From Anaeramoeba flamelloides (Eukaryota; Metamonada; Anaeramoebidae): 64,000 nt of DNA. Position numbers and translations under genes: made by a program. Each line of letters begins with the position of its first letter. Position 1 is the stretch's first letter. Shown here piece by piece: positions 61,503-64,000 of the stretch. The notes below the pieces were generated by a model, which worked only from the letters and a program-made list of their open reading frames with translations, did no database searches and had not been told where the DNA came from. The DNA lies in the NCBI GenBank assembly GCA_027625915.1, contig JANTQA010000070.1, forward strand, positions 8,437,001 through 8,501,000, written 5' to 3'.

Positions 61503-62077
61503 ATGAATAAACAAAGTTTGAAAATTTTCTCTCAAACAACCTAGCCAATTCAATTCTTGTGTTTTTTTATTTTAACCGACCAACTAAACAAGAATAAATT
61601 TTTTTTATTGCTTTTTTTTTGAATATCTTCTTTCTTTTTTTATTCTTTTTTCTTTATTCAATCCAGATCTCAAAGCCTCAAATACCTCATCTCTTTTTGT
61701 GTCAATCATTTTTTCAGTATTGGTTGTTAGTGTTTTACAAATCTTTGCTGACCTTCTTCGATCCAATCAATACCTTTTGATCTTGGCGGGATTTTTATCT
61801 TCACTAATTTTTGTTTTTGCTCTTGTGGTAAGACTTTTAACTCTTTTTTAAGCTTTATTTTTACCTCGAATCTTTACTATGATATTTTTTACTTTCTTTT
61901 CTTTCATCTTTTATTTTTTATCTACGAACACAGATCTCCGGCGTACTCTGTAAATCAATGGGTTGGAAAGTTAATTGGTTTTTTATAATATTTTGTTTTA
62001 TTGTTGGAAATACAATTGCAATCACAATCGATGGAATTGCTATGACAACCTGGTTTGATTTTCTTTATTATTTTTAA
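61503..62077 (+). CDS. KRTCAP2-like small membrane protein (probable oligosaccharyltransferase subunit), three exons
   Basis: Exons 61503-61515 (MNKQ plus one base), 61667-61827 and 61934-62077 (donors GTTTGA and GTAAGA; acceptors TCCAG and CACAG) give 105 residues. There are three hydrophobic segments: SLFVSIIFSVLVVSVLQIF, QYLLILAGFLSSLIFVFALV and NWFFIIFCFIVGNTIAITI. The layout and scattered residues match keratinocyte-associated protein 2: LQxxxxxLxS, AGxLxSxxFVFxL after segment 2, and MTTWFDFLYY at the end, where the human protein has VTTCFIFSMVGLYY. KRTCAP2 is a subunit of the ER OST complex for co-translational N-glycosylation. The identity is by pattern only. The first exon is a 13-nt coding piece and the least certain part. 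Confidence 0.65.
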
Positions 62078-64000
62078 TTTTTTCTTTTTTGTTCTTTGAA
62101 CAAAAGATTCAAAAAAAAACTAAGACTATTGGGTTATAGAAAAAAAACCCAAGACTATTGGATTAGAGAAAAAAAAACTTTTGATCGGTTTAAATTCACT
62201 TATTAAATGGTTTTATTGAGTACAGATCAATTCAAAAGAATTTGATAATTTCTTTCGGTCTTCCTAAATAAAATTCTTCTGTTTTACTCTTTGAAAAGCA
62301 ACCAAATCAAAAACACTGTTCAAATAGACAATGAGGTTTATAACACAGACCATCATTAAGTCAAGTGAGAAAAGTGCAAGTTTTATCTTTATAAATCAGT
62401 ATTTCTGACGAAACTAAGAAAATTTGAAAACCTAACCTACCTGTTTCACAAAAGAATTCGATAAAAAGTCAAAGAAAAAAAAATATTAAATTTTTTAACA
62501 TATACAATGAAATAACAAAACACTTTTCAATTTTACTGTTAAACCAAAAACACCATAAATTCCATTTTTCTCATCAATTAAAAATATTAGTAAAAATTCA
62601 AAAATATATTCGCATTTTATCGTGTAAAATATAAATTATGGAGTAACCATTGACAGTTTTAATTGGGATATTGATTAAATAATCCGAGTCTTTCAAATTT
62701 AGCCCTTTGGTAAATGTCTCAATCAAAAAAATCCCAAATCTTCAAAATTAATAGAGAAAATAACTGAAAAATTAAAATCCAATTTTGATATTAAATTTCA
62801 AAATCATAATCATTTTTATCAATTTGAAATATTATGATGAATTTGAATTTGAAAAAGATGTTTGATTATTGTGAATCAACATTAAATTTTGAAAACTAAA
62901 CTCCAATTCAACATTTTTTAACACACCAAAATTCAATTTGTAAAAATAAAATCTTATTTAATCAATTCTAGAAGAAAAACCAAATTAGAACCATTCACCA
63001 ATTGGAATGATAACAATTGTTTATAAATTACAATACTCACAAAACAAAAAATAAATAATTATCAATACTAATAAATCAAGGGTGTGTTAAAAATTTTGGA
63101 GATGGGCAAAACAAAAAAAAATACATTGGTAAATTTGTTTAAATTCTATTAGGAACATTGATCGATCAAATGGTCAGATACTACCTTTTAATTTTATTTG
63201 AGTTCTTCTATTTGGAACAACTCAACTTTAACATAATATCTATTGTTGAAAAAAATGTTGATCGAGCGAAACGAGTTACGTAATTCAAAAAATGAAATGA
63301 AAACAAAAACTAAAAGATGAAAAAATGATTTTCCATAAGGTATTTCCAAAAAAGTGGGGCATTTTTTTTTACATTTCATAAAAAATAATCTTTTTTAGTG
63401 ATGGTAATCATTAATCAACAATACCAAATTAAGTTTAATATTTATACCGATTGAACCAACCATTTATGTATTTAATTCAAAACATGTTAGTTGAAATATT
63501 CCCAAAAAAATGAAAAAAAAAAATAGCACTTTTTTTGGTTAAAGCAATGTACGACCAATTTCAATAAAAAACCGGAAATATGGAAAGGGAACAAATGATT
63601 TTTTAAACACGAAAATGCAGTTATATGTTTTTAATTATATTGTAAATTTTGTTGAGATTATACAAGTTATGAAAATGATTTTTTCGATCAAAAAGAAAAT
63701 AATAAACACCAATTTTCATCATAAAAAAATATCCGATAAAATCGAGATCAGAAATTTTAATATATTTTATTTATGCAATACAATACTAAGAAACAAATTG
63801 AATTATTATCAAGAATCTATAAATGGTGATTAATGATTTTATATATTTAAATCCTTTTTTGAAGAATGTGTTACATAAATATATTTTAAAATATAATTGC
63901 CCCACTTTCTTGGAAATAGCTTATTTTTCAAAAATCAAAATTATATCCAATTTAAATGAAATTGTATTATTGTGATTCTTTGGAACATTTTAGCTGTGTG
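62078..64000. other. 3' flank and right edge, no supported gene
   Basis: A roughly 36-bp direct duplication (AAGACTATTGG-GTTATAGAAAAAAAA) lies at about 62119-62180. The remainder is AT-rich; frames at 63194 (-) and 63615 (+) have no recognisable content. Confidence 0.5.

Noticed and set aside
1-64000. CRISPR arrays, bacterial operons, viral or retroelement proteins
   Set aside because: No regularly spaced repeats of that type, no ribosome-binding-site-led gene strings, and no reverse transcriptase, integrase or capsid motifs were seen.

Overview
This window looks like nuclear DNA from a free-living protist. It is extremely AT-rich, with long A/T homopolymer runs, and its genes are split by short GT..AG introns with T-rich 3' ends. 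The proteins are typically eukaryotic: Skp1, Spt4, poly(A)-binding protein, a RasGEF, a RasGAP-like protein, an AMPK-related kinase and a probable oligosaccharyltransferase subunit. Many carry Lys/Glu, Asn/Thr or poly-Asn low-complexity tracts. Stops in the confident genes are TAA and TAG, and TGA is not read as sense in any of them, so the standard code fits. This style recalls Anaeramoeba (Metamonada). A dictyostelid-like amoebozoan is the main alternative. The assignment is inference, because no rRNA gene is present.

Layout. 0-6 kb: remnants or small genes (3' end of an unknown gene, an orphan LRR exon, a small spliced TH1-like gene) and repeats. 6.4-8.7 kb (-): RasGEF. 12.3-13.7 kb (-): protein with ubiquitin-like/talin-F0-like segments and a long KE tract. 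14.1-15.8 kb: TTAA-flanked inverted-repeat element. 18.6-19.4 kb (+): coiled-coil/Lys-rich protein. 23.0-23.9 kb (+): Skp1, three exons. 25.9-30.0 kb (-): large protein with eight SIDDLLNRA repeats, a coiled coil and a RasGAP domain lacking its catalytic arginines. 36.0-36.7 kb (+): Spt4, three exons. 41.0-46.3 kb (-): PABP in four exons with a 3.2-kb intron and no MLLE domain. 49.9-52.6 kb (-): SAD/BRSK-type kinase with UBA-like segment, three exons. 61.5-62.1 kb (+): KRTCAP2-like membrane protein, three exons. The long AT-rich gaps hold at least five repeat families.

The genes share no operon-like logic. Two themes stand out: Ras-family GTPase control (a RasGEF and a probably inactive RasGAP homologue about 17 kb apart), and core information or quality-control genes (Spt4, PABP, Skp1, OST subunit). 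Repeat families recognised: (A) about 200-bp near-perfect foldback MITEs with TA/CAGTC ends; (B) about 600-bp elements with CAGTCAAAGGGGCCC-type ends and a conserved peptide; (C) a complete 676-bp element with B-like ends; (D) a TTAA-flanked element with roughly 220-bp terminal inverted repeats plus solo ends; (E) clusters of short hairpins. All identifications were made by eye from translated sequence; no search was run.
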